57,500 nt of DNA, taken from NCBI GenBank assembly GCA_016946835.1, contig JACVTC010000022.1, positions 477,501 through 535,000 of the forward strand. Direction: 5' to 3'. The notes below the pieces were generated by a model. The model worked only from the letters and a program-made list of their open reading frames with translations, did not search any database and had not been told where the DNA came from. Below are positions 16,192-28,199 of the stretch, in pieces. Within the stretch, counting starts at the first letter, position 1. Every line of letters begins with the position of its first letter. Position numbers and translations under genes: made by a program. This DNA is from Neocallimastix lanati (nom. inval.) (Eukaryota > Neocallimastigomycota > Neocallimastigomycetes > Neocallimastigales > Neocallimastigaceae).

Positions 16192-17919
16192 TTATTATTA
16201 TTATATACAGGTCCTTTCCTAAAAAATCGAACTCTGCTTCTATTGTATCAATCCCTAAGAAAGGTGACCTATCAGATTGTAATAAATTATCGAGGTATTT
16301 CTCTCATTAATGTTGGACTGAAAATCATTTCAAAAATTATAACAGATAGAATATCTACTTACGCACTCTCACACAATTTCATTTTTAGACCTGAACAATT
16401 TGGTTTTCGCAACCGTGAAGAATGCATTAGTTTATTCATTTCTGTTAGAGAAATTTGCCAAAAGAAGAAAATTTCAAGGAAAATTCGCATATTTAACCTC
16501 TTTTAGATCTTTAAAAAAAAGCTATTTATTTATTCTACTCTACTTGGTTCAAACAAATCTAGAACGGCTAGAATTCAAATATTAATTAATACTAGTTTAT
16601 TTCGGTGTATCGGTTCCTTCTTTAAAAAAACGGTAATACAAATTCAGAAAAAAAAACGACTATATTAGACATAATTCTACTATGAGTACCTATGCTTTAT
16701 CTCGAGATCTAACCATTCCTCATATTGCTGGTATCTGCGCAGCCATACAGATTAAATTTTTTTGCAAAATGGAGTAAATCAAACTGTATTATAAAGGATC
16801 TTATTAAATCTATTCCTAAAATGCCTTATTATTCCTTGGACTAAAGAATCTAGAACTTTGTACAAAAAAATCAAATAATATAAATGTGTAACATATGATA
16901 ATATTTTAGAACGTTACTGGAAATCAGTTTCCAAATTTCAAGGTTATTAAAGGTCAAAACTACGATAGTAACAAGTTCTCAAACAATAAAGCTATAATTA
17001 TGCTTAGCTTAAAATATCCCTAATTTAACTTAAGGTTTTCGTGGATCATACGTTTGCCCTGTGGTTATAAATACAATTACTACTATTGCTATTAGAATAG
17101 GTAAAGTTTCAGAAGATTGTCCCAAGATTTGCCCCTGTTGTGGCGAAGATAAACAATCTTTTGAACATTGGATTTTTAAATGAGATGCTCTGGCATATTT
17201 TAGATGGAATTCTTTAAATTTCATCGATGATCTCTATGTTTTATTCCTTAGGAAGATTAGAGCGTTTAATCCTCTTTCTTCCTATGACTCTATTTCTGAT
17301 TTTGAAGATTATATCAATCATTATATATACTTGTTCCTTCTTGGTAGGATATAGTTTTAAATAAACTACATTTCGATAGTGGGGAACAGAGACAATTAAA
17401 TGAACTACTTTTCAAAGGTTCATCTGAGTCACCTGTTCCAAAAAAAATTGTGGGCTTGGCGGAATTCTTAACAGGGGCAATACCTATCATAAGTAGTTCG
17501 TTTGAGCTATTATTATTTGATAGGTATTCCAAATTACCAAACTTAACCAAGAGCGTCGACGTCGTACTGATAAGGCATAATGATAATGCAGGATCCATCA
17601 TCTATTTCTACGAAGGGTAAATCTCGCCTTAGTAGTTCAATAAATGATGAATTTGAGGGAGAGTTTATGTGGACACCACACTATCTATTTTAAAGATGTT
17701 ACTTTTAGGTTTTATTTCTTTTTTATTTGTTAGGAAAATGGAAAAATTCCCACATAGTACAACTTGCCGAAATACATAGTATTTTCGAGCTTTTTTATTT
17801 TTTTTTTATTTTTTAATTTTTTATTTTTAATTTCAAATGTACTTTTCACCTACATGTATTTTTTTAATAGAATTAATAAAGTTATGGAAATGTATTCTCT
17901 TCTCTGTCTAAAAAAAAAA
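15998..17919 (+). mobile_element. LINE C: decayed, internally deleted L1-like non-LTR retrotransposon
   Basis: This copy is broken by frameshifts, stops and deletion. It opens with a reverse-transcriptase segment, NNKAPSPNGIPIEFYK at about 15,999-16,050. A poly(T)/(ATT) patch follows at about 16,149-16,200. More RT sequence follows, including NYRGISLINV and EQFGFRNREE. At about 16,500 it jumps to the post-RT region (LGSNKSRTARIQ-type), so the part that should hold the catalytic YxDD is missing. It then continues through a CPxxCPCCG...H...C zinc motif to a 3' UTR ending AATAAAGTTATGG...CTGTCT and poly(A). From about 16,530 onward it closely matches LINE B in inverted orientation. Both ends sit in the (ATT)n array, so any target-site duplication cannot be told apart from the repeat. 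It is not functional. Confidence 0.88.
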
Positions 17920-18037
17920 TTTATTATTATTATTATTATTATTATTAAAAATACAATCTTTTTATTATTATTATTATTATTATTAAAAATACAATCTTTT
18001 TATTATTATTATTATTATTATTATTAAAAATACAATC

Positions 18038-18083
<46 letters not shown>

Positions 18084-18093
18084 AAATACAATC

Positions 18094-18127
<34 letters not shown>

Positions 18128-18137
18128 AAATACAATC

Positions 18138-18180
<43 letters not shown>

Positions 18181-18231
18181 AAATACAATCTTTTTATTAT
18201 TATTATTATTATTATTATTAAAAATACAATC

Positions 18232-18268
<37 letters not shown>

Positions 18269-18322
18269 AAATACAATCTTTTTATTATTATTATTAGTAT
18301 TATTATTATTAAAAATTCAATC

Positions 18323-18419
<97 letters not shown>

Positions 18420-18429
18420 AAATACAATC

Positions 18430-18475
<46 letters not shown>

Positions 18476-18485
18476 AAATACAATC

Positions 18486-18525
<40 letters not shown>

Positions 18526-18535
18526 AAATACAATC

Positions 18536-18608
<73 letters not shown>

Positions 18609-18618
18609 AAATACAATC

Positions 18619-18667
<49 letters not shown>

Positions 18668-18794
18668 AAATACAATCTTTTTATTATTATTATTATTATT
18701 ATTATTAAAAATACAATCTTTTTATTATTATTATTATTATTAAAAATACAATCTTTTTATTATTATTATTATTATTATTATTAAAAATACAATC

Positions 18795-18822
<28 letters not shown>
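17920..18822 (+). repeat. Compound minisatellite array 2: 17-bp motif in (ATT)n
   Basis: About 17 copies of AAAAATACAATCTTTTT lie in (ATT)n spacers of roughly 6-30 units. One variant copy reads AAAAATTCAATC at about 18,310. The array starts directly after the poly(A) tail of LINE C, so LINE C appears to have inserted into a once-continuous array with array 1. The frames through it are Ile/Leu/Tyr runs and are not coding. Confidence 0.9.
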
Positions 18823-18826
<4 letters not shown>

Positions 18827-18835
18827 TTTTTTTTT

Positions 18836-18890
18836 TGAAAAGCCTGGCTGATTGTAGCTCAATTCGTATAACACTTAACGCAGTAATACA
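18836..18890 (+). pseudogene. tRNA-like fragment (tRNA pseudogene or SINE head)
   Basis: A G+C-richer patch reads GCCTGGCTGATTGTAGCTCA then ATTCGTATAAC. It contains TAGCTCAATTCG, which fits the A box (D arm) of tRNA genes. The expected D-stem partner is degraded, no acceptor-stem pairing is evident and I find no B box (GGTTCGAnTCC) downstream. It follows a poly(T) run at the edge of the array. It could also be the head of a tRNA-derived SINE. It is not a functional tRNA. Confidence 0.4.
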
Positions 18891-19086
18891 CAATAAATAA
18901 ATTTACAAAAATTTTCTTGTTTTTATATGTTTATTTACCTATATTAATGGCCGTATCCTTTTAAAAAAATATATTAATAGTACATTTATATCAAATTTAA
19001 AATTATTTACTACAAAATTTTTTATGATTCAAAACATTATAAAATAATTGTTTAAAATAATTGTTTTATTTTGTTAAAAATCTAAC

Positions 19087-20526
<1,440 letters not shown>

Positions 20527-20630
20527 ATGTAATGAGTTTCGAGGACGAAATGGTCTCTAGCTCTTCCCATTCATCAATGGTAAACTCAACGTAGATATAT
20601 CATTCAAATCTGTATCATAATTTTTTCTTT
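20527..20630. other. Short G+C-richer patch of uncertain origin beside LINE A
   Basis: The stretch is much less AT-biased than its surroundings. On the plus strand it carries a short frame, MSFEDEMVSSSSHSSMVNST then stop, using codons such as GAC, GTC and AGC. On the minus strand a frame shifted from LINE A reads NYDTDLNDISTLSLPLMNGK. It may be the continuing but frameshifted LINE A, or a fragment of a displaced gene. I cannot decide between them. Confidence 0.35.
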
Positions 20631-21093
20631 GCTGAAAGATAAGGTATTCTCAATTTACGAGTAGTATCAGAGAGACTAACATAAGAATTGCGAGATCTAA
20701 ATTCATAACTCCAATAAAGTCCTCTATTAATAATTTTTTGAGCTTTAGAACATCTGCTCTTATTTGAATCAAAGAGAGGAGCATAATATATAGCAAGACT
20801 AAGAATAAACGAAATTAAAACATATTTCTTCAATGGGAGAGGATTAGATTTATTAATAAAAAATCGAAAGTACAAATTTAACTTGACATTTAAATTACTG
20901 TTTAATTTGGATTGTATAGGTTTCAGTGATAAAGATTCATCAAAAGGAATACCAATATAAGTATAATTGTCAGTTTTAGGTATAAATAATTTCAGAAAAA
21001 AGTTCATATGCAACGAACCTCACCTCCTTATGGATTAGGGTTTGAATTTACTATCTGAAAGAAATTATGGTCAGGAATACATAAAAGAACCAT
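20615..21093 (-). mobile_element. LINE A: fragment of a second non-LTR retrotransposon (RT thumb region)
   Basis: The minus-strand frame at 20615-21013 contains NYTYIGIPFDESLSLKPI, a post-RT motif seen in L1-like fungal elements. It is followed by PLPLKKYVLISF and IYYAPLFDSNKSR, which parallels the IYYSPLLGSNKSR segment of LINE B. The upstream 101 bp (20993-21093) continues the RT-like reading with stops and is also found at 22523-22623, where A was split by the insertion of LINE B. A and B are related but clearly diverged. A has lost both ends, lacks a 3' poly(A) tail and its homology fades near 20,630. Confidence 0.78.
20993..21093. repeat. 101-bp direct repeat, copy 1 (probable target-site duplication of LINE B)
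   Basis: This is identical over 101 bases to 22523-22623. The two copies exactly bracket LINE B: this one begins on the minus strand directly after B's poly(A) tail, and the other ends where B begins. That geometry fits a target-site duplication, although 101 bp is long for one. Confidence 0.8.
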
Positions 21094-22522
21094 TTTTTTT
21101 TTTTTTTTTTTTTTTTTTTAGACAGGGAAGAGAATACACTTCCAAAAACTTTATTAAATTTTATTTTAAAAAATACATGTAGGTGAAAAGTACATTAGAA
21201 ATTAAAAATAAAAAATTAAAAAATAAAAAATAAAAAATAAAAAAGCTCGAAAATACTATGTATTTCGGCAAGTTGTACTATGCGGGAATTTTTCCTTTTC
21301 CTAACAAATAAAAAAGAAATAAAACCTAGAAGTAACATCTTTAAAATAGATAGTGTGGTGTCCACTAAACTCTCCCCGGACTCATCATTTATTGAACTAC
21401 TAGGGAGAGATTCATCCTTCGTAGCAATAGATGACGATCCTGTATTATCATTATGCCTTATCAGTACGACGTCGACGCTCTTGGATAAGTTTGGTATTTT
21501 GCAATACCTATCAAATAATAGCTCAAACGAACTACTTATGATAGGTATTGCCCCTGTTAAGAATTCCGCCAAGCCCACAATTTTTGGAACAGGTGACTCA
21601 GATGAACCTTTGAAAAGTAGTTCATTTAATTGTCTCTGTTCCCCACTATCGAAATGTAGCTCATTTAAAACTAAAGTCCCACCAAGAAGGAACAAATATA
21701 TATAATGATTGATATAATCTTCAAAATTAGAAATAGAGTCATAGGAAGAAAGAGGATTAAACGCTCTAATCTTCCTAAGGAATAAAATATAGAGATCATC
21801 GATGAAATTTAAAGAATTCCATCTAAAAGATGCAAGAGCATCGCATTTAAAAATCCAATGTTCAAAAGATTGTTTATCTTCGCCACAACAGGGGCAAGAC
21901 TTGGGACAATCTTCTGAAACTCTACCCATTCTAATAGCAATAGTAGTATTGTATTTATAACCACAGCGTAAACGTATAATCCACGAAAACCCTAAGTTGA
22001 ATTGGGGATATTTTAAGCTATGCATAATTATAGCTTTATTGTTTGAGAACTTATTACGATTGTAATTTTGACCTTTAATACCTTGAAATTTGGAAACTGA
22101 TTTCCAGTAACGTTCTAAAATATCGTCATATTTTTCACATTTATATTTTTTGATTTTTTTATACAGTGTTCTTGATTCTTTAGTCCAGGAATAATGATGC
22201 ATTTTGGGAATAGATTTAATAAGATCCTTTATAATACAGTTTGATTTACTCCATTTTGCAAAAGATTTAATCTGTAAGGCTGCGCAGACACCAGCAATAG
22301 GAGGAATGCTTAGATCTCGAGATAAAGCATAAGTACTCATAGTAGAATTATGTCTAATATAATCATTGTCTTCTGAACTTGTTTTACCATTTTTAGAGAA
22401 GGAGCCGATACACCAAAATAGACCAGTATTAATTAATGTTTGAATTCTGGCCGTTCTAGATTTGTTTGAACCAAGTAAAGGAGAATAATAAATTACTTTA
22501 CTAATAACAAAGGATTGAAGAA
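21094..22522 (-). mobile_element. LINE B: 5'-truncated non-LTR retrotransposon nested in LINE A
   Basis: On the minus strand the element starts at 22522, inside the region just after the RT core. It runs through the C-terminal domain and a 3' UTR, and ends CTCTTCCCTGTCT then about 27 A (the T run at 21094-21119). The 3' UTR matches that of LINE C, including the segment complementary to ACATGTAGGTGAAAAGTACA. Its coding part is intact, while C's copy of the same region is broken by indels, so B is younger. Perfect flanking repeats support recent insertion. It encodes no complete RT or endonuclease, so it cannot move by itself. Confidence 0.85.
21216..22520 (-). pseudogene. C-terminal part of LINE B ORF2-like protein (CCHC zinc motif)
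   Basis: About 434 uninterrupted codons remain of a much longer retrotransposon polyprotein. Visible parts, in order, are VLQSFVISKVIYYSPLLGSN (RT thumb/connector), a basic and aromatic middle region, and CPxxCPCCG...EHWIFKC (the zf-RVT-type motif of L1-like elements). A hydrophilic tail follows and ends in a Phe-rich stretch. The open frame runs 11 codons further upstream to 22553, but those codons come from the flanking 101-bp repeat and the apparent start there is accidental. The catalytic RT motifs are absent. The long frame on the opposite strand (21280-21705) is a shadow. Confidence 0.8.
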
Positions 22523-22623
22523 CAGAAAAAAGTTCATATGCAACGAACCTCACCTCCTTATGGATTAGGGTTTGAATTTACTATCTGAAAGAAATTATGG
22601 TCAGGAATACATAAAAGAACCAT
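22523..22623. repeat. 101-bp direct repeat, copy 2 (probable target-site duplication of LINE B)
   Basis: This is the partner of 20993-21093, with no differences. Beyond 22,623 the sequence changes to AT-rich filler, so the repeat's outer edge also marks the apparent 5' end of the LINE A fragment. Confidence 0.8.
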
Positions 22624-22636
22624 AATTAATTAATAA

Positions 22637-22659
22637 TCATCCAAAAAAAAAAAAAAAAA

Positions 22660-22700
<41 letters not shown>

Positions 22701-22718
22701 AACAAAAAAAAAAATAAA

Positions 22719-22759
<41 letters not shown>

Positions 22760-22860
22760 AACAAAAAAAAAAAAAATAATAAAAATAAAAATAATTAAAT
22801 AAATAAATAAATAAAACAAAAAAAAAAAAAAAAAAATAAAAATAAAATTAAAAAATACAA
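22637..22860. repeat. Higher-order repeat of poly(A) plus (AAAT)n
   Basis: Three to four copies of a roughly 55-60-bp unit are present: an A run, TAAAAATAAAT, several AAAT units, then AAAAC. It is simple sequence with a longer period, apparently amplified by unequal exchange. Confidence 0.7.
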
Positions 22861-23623
22861 TAAAATAAAATAAAAGGAATATTAAACTATAGTATTTATA
22901 TTCTTATATCCTTTATGAAAATATATAAATTAAAGGTTTCTTAAATAAATATATTAAATTAAATTTTGCACACAAAAATTACTTCATTTCTGTTACATTT
23001 TTATATTGATATATATAATCCAATATATCAGACATTATATTATATTTATAATTAAAAGAATAATTAATAAAATATTAATATTAAATAATACTTTTCTTTA
23101 TATTTATTTTTATTTTTTTTTTATTCATTTATTTATTTTTCTAAATAATTTTTAGTTATTGTTTGTTTGTTTTTTTGTTATTTTATTTTATATTACATGA
23201 TCTAAATTAATTAATTTTTTTTTTTTTATTTTTTGGTATATATATATTACATTGATGAAATTAAATTATAATTTTTTATTATTATGATAGTAAATATCAA
23301 TAAACGGTTGATTCTTTTTTTAACAAATAAAAGAATTTAATTCAAATATTGTTAAATTTCCATTTATTGATTAATATATAAGATTAACAATATCTTTTTA
23401 AATTTAGGGAATTAAAAAAATTGTTTCCTTTTTTTTTTTTTTTTTTTTATTCATACGTCTTTCACTTATTTGAAAATACTATAAATAAAAAAAAAAGTAT
23501 ATATTTTTGTTTTTCTTTTCATAAAGATGTCTTCAATAACTTTATTTTTTTTTATTATTTTTCTTTTTAATTTAATTATTTATTTAAAATTAAATAAAAA
23601 AATTAAGAATGGGATGAACCAGC
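22861..23623. other. GDH 3' flank, no gene seen
   Basis: AT-rich sequence with T runs at 23,222-23,236 and 23,429-23,448. It presumably contains the 3' UTR of the minus-strand GDH gene. No RNA gene or element was recognised. Confidence 0.55.
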
Positions 23624-25069
23624 TTACCACCAGTCACCGTGAACCTTCATGGCATTGGCAACCTTAAGGAAACCAGTAATGTTAGCACCTTGGACAAGAG
23701 ATGGAAGAGCAGAAACACAATTTTCATTCTTTTGAGCAGAAGACTTAACAGTTTTACCTAAGTCTTCACGAGTGTAAGTGGCAGAGTTATCAACAGATTC
23801 GTTGAAGATGTTAGTCATAATGTTGTTTAATTCTTCATCAACACGTTCTGGAGCCCAAGTCATACGTTGAGAGTTTTGAGCCATTTCAAGAGCAGAGACG
23901 GCAACACCACCAGCGTTAGAGGCCTTACCTGGAGAATACCAGAACATACCAGTTGGCTTACCAGCCTTAACAGATTCATTGTAGGCAACACGAAGAGCTT
24001 CCATCTTTTGGACAGCAGCATCAGTAGAACCCATGTTGGAACCTTCAGCAATAATGAAACATCCGGCCTTAACTAAAGCTTCAACATCATCAGCATCGTT
24101 TTCATTTTGAGTAGCACATGGAAGGGCAATGTCAACCTTCTTAACGTTCTTCCATGGTCTTTGACCTGGTAACCAGTTGAAACGAGCATCACCAGCAAGT
24201 TCTTCAAGAGAACCCTTTCTGACCTTAAGAGCAGCAATAACTTCAAGATCCTTTAAGGTGAAAGCATCACCTGGGTTCTTAACAACAAGAGCACCACGAG
24301 AATCAGATAAAGAAAGAACAGTAGCACCAAGATTAATTAACTTCTTAGCAGCAAATTGAGCAACATTTCCAGAACCAGAAACAGCACATTGCATACCCTT
24401 AATATCCTTACCTAAGTAAGCAAGCATATTTTGAACAAAGTAAATTAAACCGTAACCAGTAGCTTCTGGACGGATGAAAGAACCGTTAAGACCATAACGA
24501 GTATCCTTACCAGTAAGAACACCAAAGTCACGCTTTGGTTGAAGACGTTTGTAGGCACCATATAAGAAACCGACTTCACGACCACCAACACCAATATCAC
24601 CAGCTGGAACATCAATATCAGCACCAATATGACGATGAAGTTCAGTCATGAAAGCTTGACAGAATCTTCTAATTTCATTGTCAGACTTGTCATGTGGATC
24701 AAAGTCAGAACCACCCTTACCACCACCGATTGGAAGACCAGTTAAAGCATTCTTGAAGATTTGTTCAAAACCTAAGAACTTAAGGATGGAAAGATTAACA
24801 GATGGATGGAATCTTAAACCACCCTTGTATGGACCAATAGCAGAGTTGAATTGGACACGGTAACCACGGTTAACTCTAGCGTTACCCTTGTCATCTTCCC
24901 AGGTGACACGGAATTCAATAACTCTTTCTGGTTCAACAATAACTGGAATACATCTCTTAAGATCTGGGTTCTTTTCGAAGACAGTGGATTCAGTTAAAGA
25001 CTTGATAATTTCATCACGAGCTTGTTCAAATTCTGGTTCAATACCGTGGGTAAGGTTGAATTCAGACAT
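23624..25069 (-). CDS. NADP-specific glutamate dehydrogenase
   Basis: This enzyme makes glutamate from 2-oxoglutarate, ammonium and NADPH, a main route of ammonium assimilation in fungi. The single exon of 481 residues is near full family length (usually about 450-460). GPYKGGLRFHPSVNLS (79-94) is the substrate-binding segment and GGGKGGSDFDP (115-125) carries the catalytic Lys118. PAGDIGVGGRE (155-165) carries the catalytic Asp158. GSGNVAQFA (232-240) is the Rossmann loop, and the SLSDS that follows suits NADPH. MSEFNLTHG is taken as the start because it begins the family-like N-terminus. Codon use is unlike the neighbours: Lys is mostly AAG, Asn AAC and Phe TTC, as expected of a highly expressed gene. 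There is no sign of an organelle signal, so it is probably cytosolic. The upstream flank (25,070 onward) is AT-rich with no definable promoter. Confidence 0.97.
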   Translation of the reverse strand: MSEFNLTHGIEPEFEQARDEIIKSLTESTVFEKNPDLKRCIPVIVEPERVIEFRVTWEDDKGNARVNRGYRVQFNSAIGPYKGGLRFHPSVNLSILKFLGFEQIFKNALTGLPIGGGKGGSDFDPHDKSDNEIRRFCQAFMTELHRHIGADIDVPAGDIGVGGREVGFLYGAYKRLQPKRDFGVLTGKDTRYGLNGSFIRPEATGYGLIYFVQNMLAYLGKDIKGMQCAVSGSGNVAQFAAKKLINLGATVLSLSDSRGALVVKNPGDAFTLKDLEVIAALKVRKGSLEELAGDARFNWLPGQRPWKNVKKVDIALPCATQNENDADDVEALVKAGCFIIAEGSNMGSTDAAVQKMEALRVAYNESVKAGKPTGMFWYSPGKASNAGGVAVSALEMAQNSQRMTWAPERVDEELNNIMTNIFNESVDNSATYTREDLGKTVKSSAQKNENCVSALPSLVQGANITGFLKVANAMKVHGDWW

Positions 25070-27112
25070 CTTTACTATTATTTTTTAACTTTTAAAATTA
25101 ACAATTTAATTTTAATAATTCTTTTTGTTTAGTATATTACTTTTAATGTTATATAAATATATAACTATTAATAATAATAAGTTTTTTTTTTATTTTTAAA
25201 AGTGAGGTAATAAGAAGACAAGAGAAAATCTTTCATATTTATACCTTAAGAACAAATTAATATAATTACATAATTAAATAATATATAATTGATTATAATT
25301 TAATATATTAAATATTTTATTATATTATAAAATATATTTGATTGTATTTTAATATATTAATTATTGTATTATATTGTAATATAAAAATCATACATCTTTT
25401 TATTGTAAAGTAAATATATTATTAAAAAAATAATGTAGCTGAAAGTTTTTTATTATTTCTTGTTAAATTTTCTTTTTTTGGTAGCAAATATTTAACAGGT
25501 TTTCATAATAATAATAAAAAATTATTTATATATGTAATATTTAAGTAATATATTAAAACTACATTTTTAATAATCAATCATATATTATAAATTAATTGCT
25601 TTTATATTCGATAGTTGAACTACTTAACTATATATCCTATATTAATATTTTTTCTCCATTTGCTAAAATAAAAATTAAATTTCCAACAAATATCAATTTT
25701 CAATTTTTTTTATCTATAAAAAAATAATGATGTTATAGAGATAAGCTAAAAAACCTTAAATTATTATATAATATATTAAATAATTTAAATCAATTTATTA
25801 ATAATATATGTGCCTCAATTTTATTCGCTAAAGATATAGCTTATCTAAAATTTGAATTTTTGATAAAAAAATATTTCAATATAATAAATTTATTTTTGTA
25901 GTAAATTTTAATATATATAAATTATATATATTAATAATACACTATAGAATTATTTTTATAAATAAAAGAAAAAATACATTAAATATAAACAATTATATAT
26001 AAGAGTATAGAGTAAAATAAATATAAAATAAAATATAAATAATAATAATAATTATAATAATAAAAATTTGAATAAATTCACAGAATTTAATATAAATCAT
26101 CATCAATAGATTTATTAAAAAAAAATAAATATAATAATTCTCTTTTTTAATAAAAATATAAATCACTATTAATTTTTAACAAAATTTTTTTTTTTTTAAC
26201 AAAAAAAAATATATATATATATATAAATAAATAAATAATAGTTACATGGTAATTAAAGAGTTTTTGTTGTCTTGTTTATTTATATTTTTATTTTCTATTA
26301 TAAAAATAAAAATATAAATAAAGAAGGAATTCAAAAAAAAAAAAAAAATTAAAACAAAATAATATAGGATTATTAAAATTAAATAAAGTGATTAGTAATT
26401 ATTCTAATCATAATAGTTAATTCTTAATAATAATACTATACTCTTATTTAAAATATTACAAATATAAAAATTTATATTGAATAGTACATATATAATATTT
26501 AATATAAGAAAAAATATTTTAAAAAAAAAAAAAAATAAAAAAATAAAAATAATTAAAAAAGAAAATAAAAAAGAAAATAAAAATCATATATATATTATTA
26601 TATTATTTATTATTTCTATTTAAAAATATAAAAACAGAAAATATTATAAATAAGGTTTAAAGTTTTAGATAATTTTATTTTATTTTTTATTATTTTTTAT
26701 TTTATTATTTTATTATATTATTTTTCTAAATTAAATGTAATATTTGATATAAAAATTTTAAAAAAATTACAGAAAGGAAAAAACAGAATTAAAATTAAAT
26801 TAAAACAAATTTTTAATTGAAACTAAGTAACATTTATTAATCTTTTTTTTTTTTTTTTTTTTTTTTTTTGAAATATATATATTTATTATTATGAATACAT
26901 ATATGTCATGATAATTTTATTTTATTTTATTTTATTTTATTTTATTTTATTTTATTTTATTTTATTTTATTTTATTTTTTTTACGTTCTTTTTTTTTTTT
27001 TTAAATTTCATTATTATATTATTCAATTATATTAAATGTATATTGATTCTCTTATTAGATAAAATTATCAAAAAAGGAAAGTAAAGATAACTAAAAATTT
27101 TGACTCAAAAAT

Positions 27113-27146
<34 letters not shown>

Positions 27147-28199
27147 TAATTGTTCAGAAAATATGAAAATATAAAAATAAATAAATAAATAAATAATAAG
27201 AAAAATATAAGAAAATAATTTATAAGAAAAATATGTTTGGTTAACAAAAAAGCTTAATAAAATAAAAAGATCAATATTTTTAAATTAATTAGTTACATCT
27301 TTTTTTTTTATACTTTTTATTTTAATATTATAATAAAATATATATTACACATAAACTATATATATAAATTGAAATTAAAAAAAAAAAAAAAAAAAAAAGA
27401 TGATCTTGTTACATACAGATTCTCTTTTCTTCTTTTCTTCTTTTTTTTTTTTTTTTTTTTTTATCTCATGTCATCATGTCACAATTGAAACATCTATAAT
27501 GAATAATGATCTTTTTATTTTGTTAATATTCTAATATATTATATAAAATACGGATACTTTATTTGAATTCTCTATTTAAATTCACGTTATAATTGTTATC
27601 TTTAATAAATAGTTATCATAAATAATATAATTAGACTTTAAGATGAATAAACGAAATATGACCAAATGTAAAAAGAAAACGTCATATTTATCCTCCACAG
27701 AATCATCTTATGTAAAAATTATCCTATTTCATAATATCAATGTAATTAATACTTCAAAATATAATTGTATATTATATTATATAATCTTAGTTTATTTATA
27801 TATATTAGCTATTTAAATGTATAATACTCCATTTTGACATGTCTTTCATTATCTTTTTTTTTAAAAAAAAATTTTTTATCATTAAGATAAATTCTTTATC
27901 AAAAAAGAAATAATTTTTAATTTTTTGATAATGATATGAAATTTTTAGATTATGTAATTTTTATATTTATTCCGATATTAATATAAAAAATAATTATCTT
28001 AAAAAATTTATGCTATATTAAATATGTATATTATATTAATGGTAACTCTATTTATTTATACAATATTAAAATATTGTATAAATAAATATATTACTTATTT
28101 TATTATGAGTAATATTTATATATTTAACGTTGTTATAATTATTCCACCTTTTTAGTTTTATTTTTTAATTTTTTTTTTTTTTAAAAAAAAAAAAAGTGG
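25070..28199. other. Gene-free AT-rich region upstream of GDH
   Basis: The first few hundred bases should hold the GDH promoter. A purine-rich stretch, AGTGAGGTAATAAGAAGACA, lies at about 25,200. The rest is homopolymers and simple repeats, including a (TTTTA)n tract at about 26,915-26,976, a CTTTT-rich tract at about 27,421-27,460 and poly(A) at about 27,114-27,143. A 58-codon frame starts at about 27,642 (MNKRNMTKCKKKTSYLSSTE) but has no family resemblance. Confidence 0.55.

Noticed and set aside
20993-21093. 101-bp repeat as a U6-like small RNA fused to LINEs
   Set aside because: It ends in a hairpin plus T6, which tempted this reading. However, the repeat brackets LINE B exactly and part of it reads like RT sequence, so target duplication is simpler. 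Kept only as an alternative.
21280-21705. 141-codon plus-strand frame across LINE B
   Set aside because: Antisense shadow of the LINE B coding region, whose zinc motif and homology to LINE C are on the minus strand.
23867-25088. Several plus-strand and shifted frames inside GDH
   Set aside because: Shadows of the strongly conserved GDH frame.
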